DNA of 64,000 bases from Frankiales bacterium. GTDB lineage: Bacteria > Actinomycetota > Actinomycetes > Mycobacteriales > SCTD01. The stretch spans positions 3,046 through 67,045 of the forward strand of contig JAODNQ010000003.1 of assembly GCA_025464695.1 (NCBI GenBank), given 5' to 3'. Positions 7,506-16,289 of the stretch are shown here, piece after piece (position 1 is the first letter of the stretch; each line of letters begins with the position of its first letter). Made by a program: the position numbers and the translations under genes. The notes below the pieces were generated by a model. That model had not been told where the DNA came from and ran no database searches. It saw only the letters and a program-made list of their open reading frames with translations.

Positions 7506-8843
7506 GGAACCGGCTGGTCCGACAGCAGAGGTCGGCCACTCCGACAGCCCGCGGAGCAGCGCCTCCCGGTGCTGCGGCGCCGCGACCGCGATGAGGCGCT
7601 CCGCCCGCTGCAGGGTGGTGCAGCCGGCCAGGGAGGCGATGCCGTGCTCCGTGACGACCGCGTCGATGTCGGCGCGTGCTGTGGTCACGACGCCGTCACG
7701 GAGGGCGGTGACGATGGTGGAGTCGCCGTTGACCTCGGACCGGAGCGCGATCACGGAGCGCGCACCGGTCAGGGCGGCAGCACGGCTGAAGTCGACCTGT
7801 CCTCCCAGGGCGCCCAGGTGGACCCCGCGCGACAGCTCCGCCCCCACCTGCGCGAGCAGGTCGACCTCGATGGCGGAGTTGATGGAGACCAGCCCCTGCA
7901 GCTGCGACAGCACCGCGGGCGAGTGCGTGTAGCTGGCCGCCCGGAACTCGACAGGCAGGTGGACGAGCCGGTCGTAACCGGCAGCGGTCCCCAGCGCCGC
8001 ACCGGTCACGACGAGGCCGCGGTCGATCTCCTTGCGCGCGCCGGTCACCACGCCCTGCTCGACCAGGGCCAGGACGCCGTCCGTGATCATCCCGGTGTGC
8101 ACCCCGAGGTCGCGGTGGGACGACAGCGCCTCGAGGACGGCGTCGGGCAGCGTGCCGACCCCCATCTGGATCGTGTTGCCGTCCTCCACCAGCGAAGCGA
8201 CGTGCGCGGCGATGCGGCGGTCCACCTCGTCAGGCGCCCTCGCCACCAGCTCCCGCAGCGGCCGGTCGGTCTCCACCACCGCAGCGAAGCGGTCCATCCG
8301 CAGGCGGACGGCACCCAGCGTCGCGGGCATCCGGTGGTTGACCTCCGCCACGAGAGACCTGGTGTGCAGGACCGCGTCAGCGACGTAGTCGACACCCACG
8401 CCCAGGCTGACCAGTCCGTCGGGCCCCGGGGGCGACACCTGCACGAGACCGAGGTCGGTCGGGAGCTGCCCTCGCGCGAACATCCTGGGGATGGACGAGT
8501 AGTGGCACGGGACGACGTCGAGCAGGCCCTGCCTGCTCAGCTCCCGCAGCTGCCCCAGCCCGCCGTAGGACAGGACGCGGAGGTCGCTCGGGAGGCCACC
8601 GGCCAGGCGTTCGTTCCAGGTGAGACCGCAGAAGGCACGCAGCGGCCCGAGGCGGTCCGCCTGGTCGAGGAAGGCGTTGACGAGCGGCTCGGGCTCCGCG
8701 CCGGCCTGGCCCCACCACAGCCCTCCGCCCGGCGGCAACAGCCGTGCGAAGTCGACCTGATCGGCGGCGCTCGTCTCCTGCTTCCACCTGGCCGGAGCGC
8801 TAATCGGTCCGCTGGAGCAGCGTCGCGGTTCCCAGCCCTCCAC
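7500..8843 (-). CDS. Acetyl-CoA hydrolase/transferase family CoA-transferase
   Basis: About 447 residues if the GTG at 8843 is used. The family is that of acetyl-CoA hydrolases, succinyl-CoA:acetate and 4-hydroxybutyrate CoA-transferases. Seen are LLPPGGGLWWGQAG, an N-domain with SPPGPDGLVSLGVGVDY, and a C-domain with IQMGVGTLPDAVLEAL and TEHGIASLAGCT. It moves CoA between acyl groups, and could recycle CoA onto an incoming acid or release an end product. It ends the ten-gene operon. The start is uncertain: no ATG exists near the thiolase stop, and the GTG at 8843 overlaps the thiolase gene by 44 bases; a longer reading would run further into it. Confidence 0.82.
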   Translation of the reverse strand: MEGWEPRRCSSGPISAPARWKQETSAADQVDFARLLPPGGGLWWGQAGAEPEPLVNAFLDQADRLGPLRAFCGLTWNERLAGGLPSDLRVLSYGGLGQLRELSRQGLLDVVPCHYSSIPRMFARGQLPTDLGLVQVSPPGPDGLVSLGVGVDYVADAVLHTRSLVAEVNHRMPATLGAVRLRMDRFAAVVETDRPLRELVARAPDEVDRRIAAHVASLVEDGNTIQMGVGTLPDAVLEALSSHRDLGVHTGMITDGVLALVEQGVVTGARKEIDRGLVVTGAALGTAAGYDRLVHLPVEFRAASYTHSPAVLSQLQGLVSINSAIEVDLLAQVGAELSRGVHLGALGGQVDFSRAAALTGARSVIALRSEVNGDSTIVTALRDGVVTTARADIDAVVTEHGIASLAGCTTLQRAERLIAVAAPQHREALLRGLSEWPTSAVGPAGSL

Positions 8844-9993
8844 CGCAGCACATGGTGACGAGACCGAGCTCGACGTCTCGGCGCTCCATCTCCGCCAGCA
8901 GCGTCGCCACGAGGCGGGAGCCCGTCGCGCCCACCGGGTGACCGAGCGCGAGCGCACCACCGTTGACGTTGACCCGGTCCATGTCCGGCTTGAGCTCGTG
9001 CTCCCAGGCGAGCACGACGGACGAGAACGCCTCGTTGATCTCGACGAGGTCGATGTCGCCGATGACCATCCGGTTGCGTTCCAGCAGCTTCTGCGTGGCC
9101 GGGATCGGGCCGGTCAGCATGATCGACGGGTCGACGGCGACCGTCGTCTGGTCCAGGACGCGGGCGCGCCGGGTGAGCCCGAAGCGGTCCACCGCGGCGT
9201 CCGAGGCGAGCACCACCCCCGCGGCCCCGTCGGTCATCGGCGCGGAGGAGCCCGCGGTGACCTGCCCCGCTCTCGGCCCGTCGAGCGGCCGGAAGACGGG
9301 CTTGAGACGCGCGAGGGACGCCAGGGTGGTGTCGGCGCGGATGCCCTGGTCGCTGCTCCGACGCGTGCCGTCGAGGTCCATCGGCACCATCTCTCGCGCG
9401 AAGCGGCCTGCGTCCACGGCCTCGGACGCCAGGCGGTGCGAGCGCACGGCGAGCTCGTCCATCGCCTCCCGGCTGATGTCCCACCTGTCGGCGATCCGCT
9501 CGGCCGCCTCGCCCATGGACGGGAAGTCCCACTGCTCCAGCAGCTCGGCCGGCCACGCGGGGCCATACAGCTGCTCGATCTCGGCCACCGCCCGCATCGG
9601 GACGTGGCCCATGTGCTCGACCCCTCCCGCGATGACGACGTCGTGCGTGCCGGAGGCGACGAACGCCGCCGCGATCGAGACAGCGGTCTGGGCGGAGCCG
9701 CAGCGGCGGTCGACCTGCATGGCCGGGACCGTGGCGGCGTAGCCGGCGGTCAGCCAGGCGTTGCGCCCGACGTTGCGCGACTGCTCCCCGAACGGCGCAG
9801 TGTTGCCGATCACGAGGTCCTCCACGTCGGTGTCCGCCAGGCCGGTGCCGGCCAGCAGCGCCGTGTAGACGGCGGCGAGGATCGCGTTGGGGTGGACGTC
9901 GCGGTACCAGCCCCTCTCGGCGTGCCCCTTTCCCATGGGGGTGCGGAGCGCCTCGACGATCCAGGCCTGGTTGCCTGTGCCCGCGAAGACCAT
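8800..9993 (-). CDS. Thiolase (acetyl-CoA acyltransferase)
   Basis: 397 residues, the usual thiolase length. The acylated cysteine is in VDRRCGSAQTAV, the catalytic histidine in GGALALGHPVGATGSR, and the second cysteine in VTMCCGGGLGTA. NEAFSSVVLAW replaces the common NEAFA pattern. It cleaves 3-ketoacyl-CoA with CoA to release acetyl-CoA in the cytoplasm. The ATG overlaps the preceding SDR stop (TGATG), so translation is coupled. In this operon it would act on the chain made after ring opening, for example 3-oxopimeloyl-CoA; that substrate is inference. Confidence 0.93.
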   Translation of the reverse strand: MVFAGTGNQAWIVEALRTPMGKGHAERGWYRDVHPNAILAAVYTALLAGTGLADTDVEDLVIGNTAPFGEQSRNVGRNAWLTAGYAATVPAMQVDRRCGSAQTAVSIAAAFVASGTHDVVIAGGVEHMGHVPMRAVAEIEQLYGPAWPAELLEQWDFPSMGEAAERIADRWDISREAMDELAVRSHRLASEAVDAGRFAREMVPMDLDGTRRSSDQGIRADTTLASLARLKPVFRPLDGPRAGQVTAGSSAPMTDGAAGVVLASDAAVDRFGLTRRARVLDQTTVAVDPSIMLTGPIPATQKLLERNRMVIGDIDLVEINEAFSSVVLAWEHELKPDMDRVNVNGGALALGHPVGATGSRLVATLLAEMERRDVELGLVTMCCGGGLGTATLLQRTD

Positions 9994-10742
9994 CAGATGA
10001 CCGTCCCTCCGTCGACGGGCAGGACCTGCCCGGTGATGTACGAGGCCGCGCCCGACGCGAAGAACACGAAGGTGGCGGCGATCTCCTCGGGCTCGGCCCA
10101 CCGTCCGAGCGGGATGCGCGCCAGAGTGAGCTCGGCCAGCTTCTCGTTGCTCCTGATGCCGGACGTCATCTTCGTGGCGGCGAGAGGGGCCACGGCGTTC
10201 ACGGTGATGCGCTGCCGGGCCAGCTCCTTCGCCAGGGACTTCGTGAGCCCGATGATCCCGGCCTTCGCCGCGCCGTAGTTCGCCTGCCCGATGGTGCCGA
10301 CGAGCCCGGCCGCGGACGTCACGTTGATGATCCGGCCGGTGCCGTCGTGCGGCAGGTAGGGCAGCAGCGCCTGCGTCACCGTGAAGGTGCCACCGAGGTG
10401 GACGCTGAGGACGAAGGTGAACTGCTCCGGCGTCATCTTGGCGAACATGGCGGGCGCGATCGCCCCCGCGTTGTTGACCAGGACGTGCACCGTCCCACCG
10501 CCCAGGTCGGCCGCCTGCCGCGCGACGCCCGCTGCCTGCTCGACGTCGCGCACGTCGAGAGCGGCTGCGGCCGCCTTGCCTCCCGCCGCGAGGATCTCCT
10601 CGGCGACGGTCTTGGCCGCCGTCTCGTCGAGGTCCGTCACGAGGACGGTCGCGCCCGCGGTGGCGTAGGCACGGGCCACCGCGGCCCCGATCCCGCTGCC
10701 CGCGCCCGTCACGACCGCCGTCCTGCCCTGGAGTCCGAACAT
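9993..10742 (-). CDS. Short-chain dehydrogenase/reductase (3-oxoacyl reductase/3-hydroxyacyl-CoA dehydrogenase type)
   Basis: 249 residues, a classical SDR. The cofactor motif TGAGSGIG begins at residue 12, NNAG is at 90-93, and the catalytic S143, Y156 and K160 are present (NYGAAKAGIIGLTKSL). It would oxidise or reduce a hydroxyacyl-/ketoacyl-CoA with NAD(P). The start overlaps the stop of the acyl-CoA dehydrogenase (TGATG) and its stop overlaps the thiolase start. Placed between dehydrogenase and thiolase, it most likely does the 3-hydroxyacyl-CoA oxidation of the lower pathway. Confidence 0.9.
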   Translation of the reverse strand: MFGLQGRTAVVTGAGSGIGAAVARAYATAGATVLVTDLDETAAKTVAEEILAAGGKAAAAALDVRDVEQAAGVARQAADLGGGTVHVLVNNAGAIAPAMFAKMTPEQFTFVLSVHLGGTFTVTQALLPYLPHDGTGRIINVTSAAGLVGTIGQANYGAAKAGIIGLTKSLAKELARQRITVNAVAPLAATKMTSGIRSNEKLAELTLARIPLGRWAEPEEIAATFVFFASGAASYITGQVLPVDGGTVI

Positions 10743-11908
10743 CAGTAGCTCCTCGGGAGGCCGAGCACGTGTTCGCCCAGGTAGTTGAGGACCATCTCCT
10801 GGCTCAACGGGGCGATCTTGGTCAGGCGAGCCTCGCGGAAGTACCGGGCCACGTGGTACTCCTCGGCGTAGCCCATGCCGCCGTGCGTCTGGAGCGCCCG
10901 GTCCGCGGCCTGGAAGCCGGCCTCGGCGCACAGGTACTTGGCCATGTTGGCCTCCGGCGCGCACGCTCTGCCCTGGTCGTAGAGCCAGGTCGCCTTGCGC
11001 AGGACGAGCTCGGCCGCGTCCAGGTGGGCGAGTGAGTCGGCGAGCGGGAACTGGATGCCCTGGTTCTGCCCGATGGGCCGACCGAAGACCTCGCGCTCGT
11101 TGGCGTACTTGACGGCGCGTCGCAACGCGACACGGCCGATGCCGAGCGCCTCGGCGGCGACCAGGCAGCGCTCGGGGTTGAGCCCGTCGAGTATGTAGCG
11201 GAAGCCCTCACCCTCCTCCCCGATGCGGTGCGCTTCGGGGATGCGCAGGTCGTCGATGAACAGCTCGTTCGACGTGACCGCGTTGCGGCCCATCTTGCTG
11301 ATCGGGCGGATGTCGACGTGCGCGCGGTCGAGGTCGGTGAAGAACAGGGTCATGCCGTCGGTCTTGCGCTTGGAGTCCGCGAACTTCGCAGTCCGGGTCA
11401 GGAGCAGGATCTTCTCCGACTCCTTGGCCTTCGAGATCCACACCTTGCGCCCGTTGACGACGTAGTCGCTGCCGTCGCGCCGGGCGAACGTGGTGATCTT
11501 GGTCGTGTCGAGGCCGGCCCCCGGCTCCGTGACGCCGAAGCAGACGTGCAGGTCGCCGCTGGCGATGCGCGGCAGGTTCTCCTGCTTCATCTCCTGCGAG
11601 CCGTGCACGATCACGGGGTGCATCCCGAAGATCGACAGGTGCATCGAGCTCGCGCCGTTCATGCCGGCACCCGAAGCGGCGACCTCCTCGAGGAGCAGCG
11701 AGGCCTCGGTGATGCCGAACCCACCGCCGCCGAACTCCTCCGGCGTCGTGATGCCGAGCCAACCGCCGTCGGCGAACGCCTGGTAGAACTCGATCGGGAA
11801 CTCGTGCGCGGCGTCCTTCTCCATCCAGTACTGGTCGTCGAACTTGGCGGCCAGGTCTGCGACGGACGTGCGGATCAGCTGCTGGTCCTGAGTCAGTTCA
11901 AAGTCCAC
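10742..11908 (-). CDS. Acyl-CoA dehydrogenase
   Basis: 388 residues, full-length FAD-dependent acyl-CoA dehydrogenase. FAD-binding FGVTEPGAGLDTT is near residue 124 and KVWISKAKES near 155; the C-terminal segment QTHGGMGYAEEYHVARYF holds the glutamate at the position of the catalytic base of medium-chain enzymes. It introduces a 2,3-double bond into acyl-CoA and passes electrons to ETF. By position beside an acyl-CoA ligase, BadH-, BadK- and BadI-like genes it could be a cyclohexanecarboxyl-CoA dehydrogenase (AliB role), but a pimeloyl-CoA-type substrate is equally possible. It is coupled to the next SDR by a TGATG overlap; 105 bases separate it from the ligase. Confidence 0.92.
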   Translation of the reverse strand: MDFELTQDQQLIRTSVADLAAKFDDQYWMEKDAAHEFPIEFYQAFADGGWLGITTPEEFGGGGFGITEASLLLEEVAASGAGMNGASSMHLSIFGMHPVIVHGSQEMKQENLPRIASGDLHVCFGVTEPGAGLDTTKITTFARRDGSDYVVNGRKVWISKAKESEKILLLTRTAKFADSKRKTDGMTLFFTDLDRAHVDIRPISKMGRNAVTSNELFIDDLRIPEAHRIGEEGEGFRYILDGLNPERCLVAAEALGIGRVALRRAVKYANEREVFGRPIGQNQGIQFPLADSLAHLDAAELVLRKATWLYDQGRACAPEANMAKYLCAEAGFQAADRALQTHGGMGYAEEYHVARYFREARLTKIAPLSQEMVLNYLGEHVLGLPRSY

Positions 11909-12013
11909 CGTCGACCTCCTTCTCGGTCAGGGGCGATCTCGGATCGAGCACGGGGACGCGGTGGCCGGCGCCTTCGGCTGGTGCGGTCCTGGTGCCGACG
12001 CCCGGCGAGCCGC

Positions 12014-13663
12014 TCACGCGTCGACACCCAGGGCCGGGGGTACGAGGGCGCCTTCCTGGATGGCGTCCCGCAGGGCGAACTTCTGGATCTTGCCGGCAGC
12101 GGTCGTGGGGAAGCTCTCCACGAAGAACCAGCAGGACGGCGCCTTGAAGCGGGCCACCCGGCTCCGGCAGTACTCCTGGAGCTCCGCGGAGGTGACGGAC
12201 GAGCCGGGCACGAGCCGGACGACGGCCGCGACCGCCTCGCCGAAGACGTCGTCGGGCACACCGAGCACGACCACCTCGGCGACCTTCGGGTGCTCGAACA
12301 GGACGTCCTCGACCTCGCGCGGCGAGATGTTCTCGCCGCCCCGGATGATGAGGTCCTTGAGGCGACCGGTGATCCGGATGTAGCCGCGCCCGTCCATGGC
12401 CCCGAGGTCCCCGGTGTGGAGCCAGCCCTCGTCGTCGAGCGTGGCCCGCGTCTGCACAGGATCGCCGAGGTAGCCGAGCATCATCTGGTGGCCGCGGCCG
12501 CAGATCTCGCCCTCGGCGCCCAGCGGGAGCACTGAACCGTCAACGACGTCGGCGATCTTGACCTCGACCTGGCGCACGGGCCGCCCGATCGTCTCCGCCT
12601 GGTCCTCGGGGGTGTCGTCGACCGTGGTCGTGGTCATCACCCCGGAGACCTCGGTCTGCCCGTAGATGTTGGTGAAGGTGCAGCCGAAGGCCTGCTTGGT
12701 GCGGCGGATCAGCTCGGCCGGCACCGGCGCCGCACCCGAGACCAGCGTGTGCACGCTGCTGAGGTCACGACGGGAGAAGTCCGGATGGTCGAGCAGGCGG
12801 ATGAGCATCGTGGGCACGAACAGGCCCATGTCCGCCCGGGTGCTCTCGATGAGCTCGAGGACCAGCGCCGGGTCGAACTCCGGGGCCACCACGTGCGTCC
12901 CCCTGCGGGCGATGATGCCCAGGGCCGTCGTCACGCAGCCGCCCACGTGGAACAACGGCATCGCGTTGAGCCACACGTCGCCCTCGCGCATGCCGCACTG
13001 CGTCAGCACCAGGTTCGGGGTGTTGCAGATGCCGCGGTGGTGCAGCAGCACCCCCTTGGGGAAGCCGGTGGTGCCGCCCGTGTACTGGATCTGGGCCGCC
13101 GACGCCGCGTCCACCTCCGGCAGGGGTGTGCCCGGCGACGCCTCCCGCAGCAGGTCGTCCCATCGGCTGAGACGCAGCACGGCGCGCACGGCCGGGAGGT
13201 CGGACGCGAGCCTGGTCATGGTGGCAAGGAGGTCGTGGCCGCGGTACTCGTCCGCGACGACGACGCCCGCGGCTCCGGACCGACGCAGCACGTGCTCGAG
13301 CTCGCGCTCCTGGTAGGCCGGGTTCGCGGTCGCGAGCACGAGGCCCGCGATGCCCGCGCCCATCTGCAGGACCAGCCACTCCGCGGAGTTGGGCGCGACG
13401 ACGAGGAGGACCTCGCCCGGGCTGAAGCGGGCCAGCAGCGCACGGGCCGCCGCCTGGGACTGCTCCAGCAGCTCGGCGTACGTCCACTGGCGCCGGGCTC
13501 CCACCTCCCGGACACCGTCGACCAGGGCGACCCGGTCGGGCGCCTCGGCGGCGGCACGCGCGAGCAGGCGTCCCACCGTCAGGTCCGCCTCGATGTCGTA
13601 CGACCGGTCGGCGGGCCAGTACGCCGTCGTCAACGGGAGCGTGCGGCTCGTCGTCGTCGTCAT
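12014..13663 (-). CDS. AMP-forming acyl-CoA ligase (AliA-like)
   Basis: 549 residues of the acyl-adenylate superfamily. The phosphate loop YTGGTTGFPKG lies at 194-204, the YGQTEVSG motif near 340, the hinge region TGRLKDLIIRGGENISPREVE near 445 and the catalytic lysine at K525 in AAGKIQKF. It forms an acyl-AMP, then the acyl-CoA thioester, activating the imported acid. Length and context resemble cyclohexanecarboxylate-CoA ligase (AliA) of Rhodopseudomonas, though medium-chain ligases look similar. It lies in the middle of the badI-like operon, 35 bases after the BadH-like SDR. Confidence 0.9.
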   Translation of the reverse strand: MTTTTSRTLPLTTAYWPADRSYDIEADLTVGRLLARAAAEAPDRVALVDGVREVGARRQWTYAELLEQSQAAARALLARFSPGEVLLVVAPNSAEWLVLQMGAGIAGLVLATANPAYQERELEHVLRRSGAAGVVVADEYRGHDLLATMTRLASDLPAVRAVLRLSRWDDLLREASPGTPLPEVDAASAAQIQYTGGTTGFPKGVLLHHRGICNTPNLVLTQCGMREGDVWLNAMPLFHVGGCVTTALGIIARRGTHVVAPEFDPALVLELIESTRADMGLFVPTMLIRLLDHPDFSRRDLSSVHTLVSGAAPVPAELIRRTKQAFGCTFTNIYGQTEVSGVMTTTTVDDTPEDQAETIGRPVRQVEVKIADVVDGSVLPLGAEGEICGRGHQMMLGYLGDPVQTRATLDDEGWLHTGDLGAMDGRGYIRITGRLKDLIIRGGENISPREVEDVLFEHPKVAEVVVLGVPDDVFGEAVAAVVRLVPGSSVTSAELQEYCRSRVARFKAPSCWFFVESFPTTAAGKIQKFALRDAIQEGALVPPALGVDA

Positions 13664-13698
13664 GTCCTCGTCCTCCTGCGCTCGGTACTGACGACGGC

Positions 13699-14457
13699 CT
13701 AGGCCATCGTCAGCCCTCCGCTGACGGACAGCGTCTGGCCGGTGATGAAGGCGGCGGCGTCGCTGGCGAAGAAGCTCACGGCCGCGGCGACGTCGGACGG
13801 CTCCCCGAGACGACGCATCGGGACGGCGCGGACCATCGACTGCATGACGGCCTCCGCGCTGTCCTGCTTCTCCAGCGCACTGGCCATCGCCGGCGTGCGG
13901 GTCGGCCCGGGACAGACGGTGTTCGCGGTGATCCCTGCGCGGGCGGCCTCGCGGGCGACCGTCTTGGTGAAGGCGATGATGCCGCCCTTGGCGCCGGAGT
14001 AGACGGCCTCCATCGACGAGCCGACGCGACCGGCGTCCGAACCGATGTTGATGATCCGTCCCGCCTTGCGCTCGGTCATCCCGGGCAGCACCTGCCGCAC
14101 GAAGCGCAGCGCGGACTTGAAGTTCACATCGATGATCCGGTCCCAGAACTCCTCGTCGGTGTCGACGAACAACAGGTGCTCGTCGAACCCGGCGTTGTTG
14201 ACCAGGACGTGGATCGTCCCGAGCGCCGCGATCTCCTGCACCGCCTCCGCGACGCGCGCGCTGTCAGTGACGTCGACGTGGAAGGCCGAGGCCGACAGCC
14301 CTCGGTCCACGAGCTCCTTGACGAGCTGTGTGGCGGTCTCCGCGTCTCGGTCGACGACGGCGACGTGGAAGCCGTCCTCGGCCAGGCCTTCGGAGATCCC
14401 GCGGCCGATGCCCTGGCCGCCGCCCGTGACGATCGCGACCCTCTGGTGAACGCTCAT
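13699..14457 (-). CDS. badH: BadH-like 2-hydroxycyclohexanecarboxyl-CoA dehydrogenase (SDR)
   Basis: 252 residues. A classical SDR with TGGGQGIG at 11-18, NNAG at 87-90 and catalytic S140, Y153, K157. The stretch INIGSDAGRVGSSMEAVY, the region AVPMRRLGEPSD and the ending FITGQTLSVSGGLTM closely follow BadH of Rhodopseudomonas palustris, which oxidises 2-hydroxycyclohexanecarboxyl-CoA to the 2-keto compound. That product is the substrate of BadI, whose homologue starts this same operon. The match is from memory of the family, not a search. ATG start at 14457, 23 bases after the preceding SDR. Confidence 0.8.
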   Translation of the reverse strand: MSVHQRVAIVTGGGQGIGRGISEGLAEDGFHVAVVDRDAETATQLVKELVDRGLSASAFHVDVTDSARVAEAVQEIAALGTIHVLVNNAGFDEHLLFVDTDEEFWDRIIDVNFKSALRFVRQVLPGMTERKAGRIINIGSDAGRVGSSMEAVYSGAKGGIIAFTKTVAREAARAGITANTVCPGPTRTPAMASALEKQDSAEAVMQSMVRAVPMRRLGEPSDVAAAVSFFASDAAAFITGQTLSVSGGLTMA

Positions 14458-14480
14458 GTCGTGCCTCCTGTTGCTGGTTG

Positions 14481-15233
14481 TCAGGCCGTGTCGGTCTTGG
14501 TCGCGCCGCCGTCGACGGCGAGGGTCTCGCCGGTGATCCAGGCCGCGTCGTCGGAGAGCAGGAAGCACACCGCGGGGGCGACGTCCTGGGGCGTGCCGAG
14601 CCGTCGCATCGGGTAGCGGGAGAGGAGCTCGTCCTCGTGCCCGCTCGTCCTCGCCTGCGAGAACTGCGTCTTGATGATCGCCGGGGCCACCGCGTTGACG
14701 CGGACGCGCGGGGCGAGCTCGTAGGACAGCTGCCGCGTCATGTGCTCGACGGCCGCCTTGGTCATGGCGTAGACGCCCAGGTTCGCGGCGGTGTGCTGGG
14801 CGGCCACCGAGGTCACGTTCACCACGGCGCTGCCCTGAGGCATGCCGCTGCGGCAGGCGCTCTGGATCATCGCGAGGGTGCCGCCGACGTTGATCTCGAA
14901 CGTCTTGAGGACGACGGAGGTGGACGCGTCGACGAGCGGTCCGAAGAACGGGCTCGCGCCGACGTTGTTCACCAGGTACCCGGGCGGGCCGAAGCGGTCG
15001 CAGACTGCCGCCAGCACGCGGTCCGCACCCTCGCCGTCGCGCACGTCCGCCTGGACCGTCAGCAGCCGGTCGCTGGCCAGGGCGCGCTCGGCCTCCGCAA
15101 GGGAGTCCGGCTTGCGGGCCGTGACGGCGACGTTCGCTCCGCGGGCGAGGAGCTCGCGGGCGATCTCGAAGCCGATCCCCCGGGTGCCGCCGGTGACGAT
15201 GGCGGTGCGCCCGTCGAACTGCCCGGCCGTCAC
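14481..15233 (-). CDS. Short-chain dehydrogenase/reductase
   Basis: 250 residues from the GTG at 15233, chosen because it overlaps the kinase stop as GTGA; an ATG at 15251 would add six residues. Cofactor motif TGGTRGIG, catalytic region NVTSVAAQHTAANLGVYAMTK and C-terminal TGETLAVDGGA show an active classical SDR. It has VNNVG where NNAG is usual. The substrate is unknown; with two other SDRs in the operon it may act on a ring alcohol, or on the substituted acids handled by the neighbouring kinase and dehydrogenase. Confidence 0.88.
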   Translation of the reverse strand: MTAGQFDGRTAIVTGGTRGIGFEIARELLARGANVAVTARKPDSLAEAERALASDRLLTVQADVRDGEGADRVLAAVCDRFGPPGYLVNNVGASPFFGPLVDASTSVVLKTFEINVGGTLAMIQSACRSGMPQGSAVVNVTSVAAQHTAANLGVYAMTKAAVEHMTRQLSYELAPRVRVNAVAPAIIKTQFSQARTSGHEDELLSRYPMRRLGTPQDVAPAVCFLLSDDAAWITGETLAVDGGATKTDTA

Positions 15234-16282
15234 CCCGACTCCAGCGTCCACAGCGACTGCGCGACGAGCGGCTCGACGAGGTCGCCGACGTCGGCGAAGT
15301 CCGCGGGAGTGTTGCCCTGCAGGAAGCGGAGGTGGATGCGCCCGCGCAGGACGGCGAGCTTGAGGTAGCCGAAGGCGGCGTACCAGGGCAGCCGTGCGAG
15401 GTCGGTCCCGGTCCGCGTCGCGTAGCGCTCTGCCAGCTGCAAGAACGGCGGGAAGCCGAGCGCGGGGTCGATGCCCTTGCGCATGGTGTCGCCGCCCGGG
15501 TTGTCGACGCCCTCCCAGTAGCAGTGCAGCAGCCCCAGGTCCGAGAGCGGGTCGCCGAGCGTGGCCATCTCCCAGTCGAGGACGGCGACCACGTGCGCGT
15601 CGGAGGAGGCCATCACGTTGTCCAGGCGGTAGTCCCCGTGCACGACGGCCGCGGCCGACCGCTCCGGCACCTCGGACCGGAGGCGCGCGACGAGACGGTC
15701 GACGCCGGCGACGTCGCCGAGGACGTCCTCGGCCTGGACGGTCCAGCGGCTCACCTGCCGCTGCAGGAAGCCCTGGGGGCGGCCGAAGTCGGCGAGCCCG
15801 ACCTGTGCGGGGTCGACAGTGTGCAGGTCGGCGAGGACGTCGACGAGCTCCAGGGAGAGGGCGTGCGCCGCCGCGGGGCCGAGCAGTGCAGTCTGCGCGG
15901 TCGTGCGGTGGACCTCGCCCTCCACGAAGGCCGAGAGGTAGAAGGGTGCGCCGAGGACGGTCGGGTCGTCGCAGTGGTGCAGGACTTGCGGGACGGGGAC
16001 CGGCGACCCGGCGAGCGCCGTCATGACCCGCTGCTCGCGCCTCATGTCGTGGGCGGTGGACTCCCGGTCCCCGAGGGGCGGACGGCGGAGGACCCAGGGC
16101 TGATCTCCACCGTCGACGCGGAAGGTCAGGTTCGAGTGGCCGCCCGCCAGCAGGACGGCCCGCAGGTCGTGGACGCCGAGCTCCGGCGCCGCCTCCCGCA
16201 GGTACGCCTGCAGCGCGCGCAGGTCGAGCCCGGGCAGGGAGGTGGCCTCGCGCGGGCGGTCGGCGGCCAGCTCGCTGGTCAT
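15230..16282 (-). CDS. Aminoglycoside-phosphotransferase-fold kinase (ACAD10/11 kinase-like)
   Basis: 350 residues of the APH/choline kinase fold. The nucleotide loop LLAGGHSNLTFRV is near residue 44, the catalytic loop VVHGDYRLDNVM near 213 and the metal-binding VLDWEMATLGDPLSDLG follows. This subgroup matches the N-terminal kinase domain of animal ACAD10/11 and the bacterial kinases of 4-hydroxyacyl-CoA breakdown, rather than antibiotic resistance enzymes. Those phosphorylate a 4-hydroxyacyl-CoA so that a paired ACAD-like enzyme can eliminate phosphate. An ACAD11-like dehydrogenase is encoded at 17948-19201. The role here is inference. Overlaps the SDR downstream by four bases. Confidence 0.87.
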   Translation of the reverse strand: MTSELAADRPREATSLPGLDLRALQAYLREAAPELGVHDLRAVLLAGGHSNLTFRVDGGDQPWVLRRPPLGDRESTAHDMRREQRVMTALAGSPVPVPQVLHHCDDPTVLGAPFYLSAFVEGEVHRTTAQTALLGPAAAHALSLELVDVLADLHTVDPAQVGLADFGRPQGFLQRQVSRWTVQAEDVLGDVAGVDRLVARLRSEVPERSAAAVVHGDYRLDNVMASSDAHVVAVLDWEMATLGDPLSDLGLLHCYWEGVDNPGGDTMRKGIDPALGFPPFLQLAERYATRTGTDLARLPWYAAFGYLKLAVLRGRIHLRFLQGNTPADFADVGDLVEPLVAQSLWTLESG

Positions 16283-16289
16283 CGGGGGC

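Noticed and set aside
7515..7523. GGTCCGACA, resembling a FadR half-site, in the end of the CoA-transferase gene
   Set aside because: Imperfect, inside codons, and upstream of the -35; the perfect site at 7471 explains the promoter better.
3304..12535. Very long plus-strand frames (for example 3304-4920, 4818-6812, 6173-7477, 8938-10278) opposite the minus-strand catabolic genes
   Set aside because: Translations are Arg/Gly/His/Val-rich without family patterns; they are antisense shadows caused by high G+C at third codon positions.
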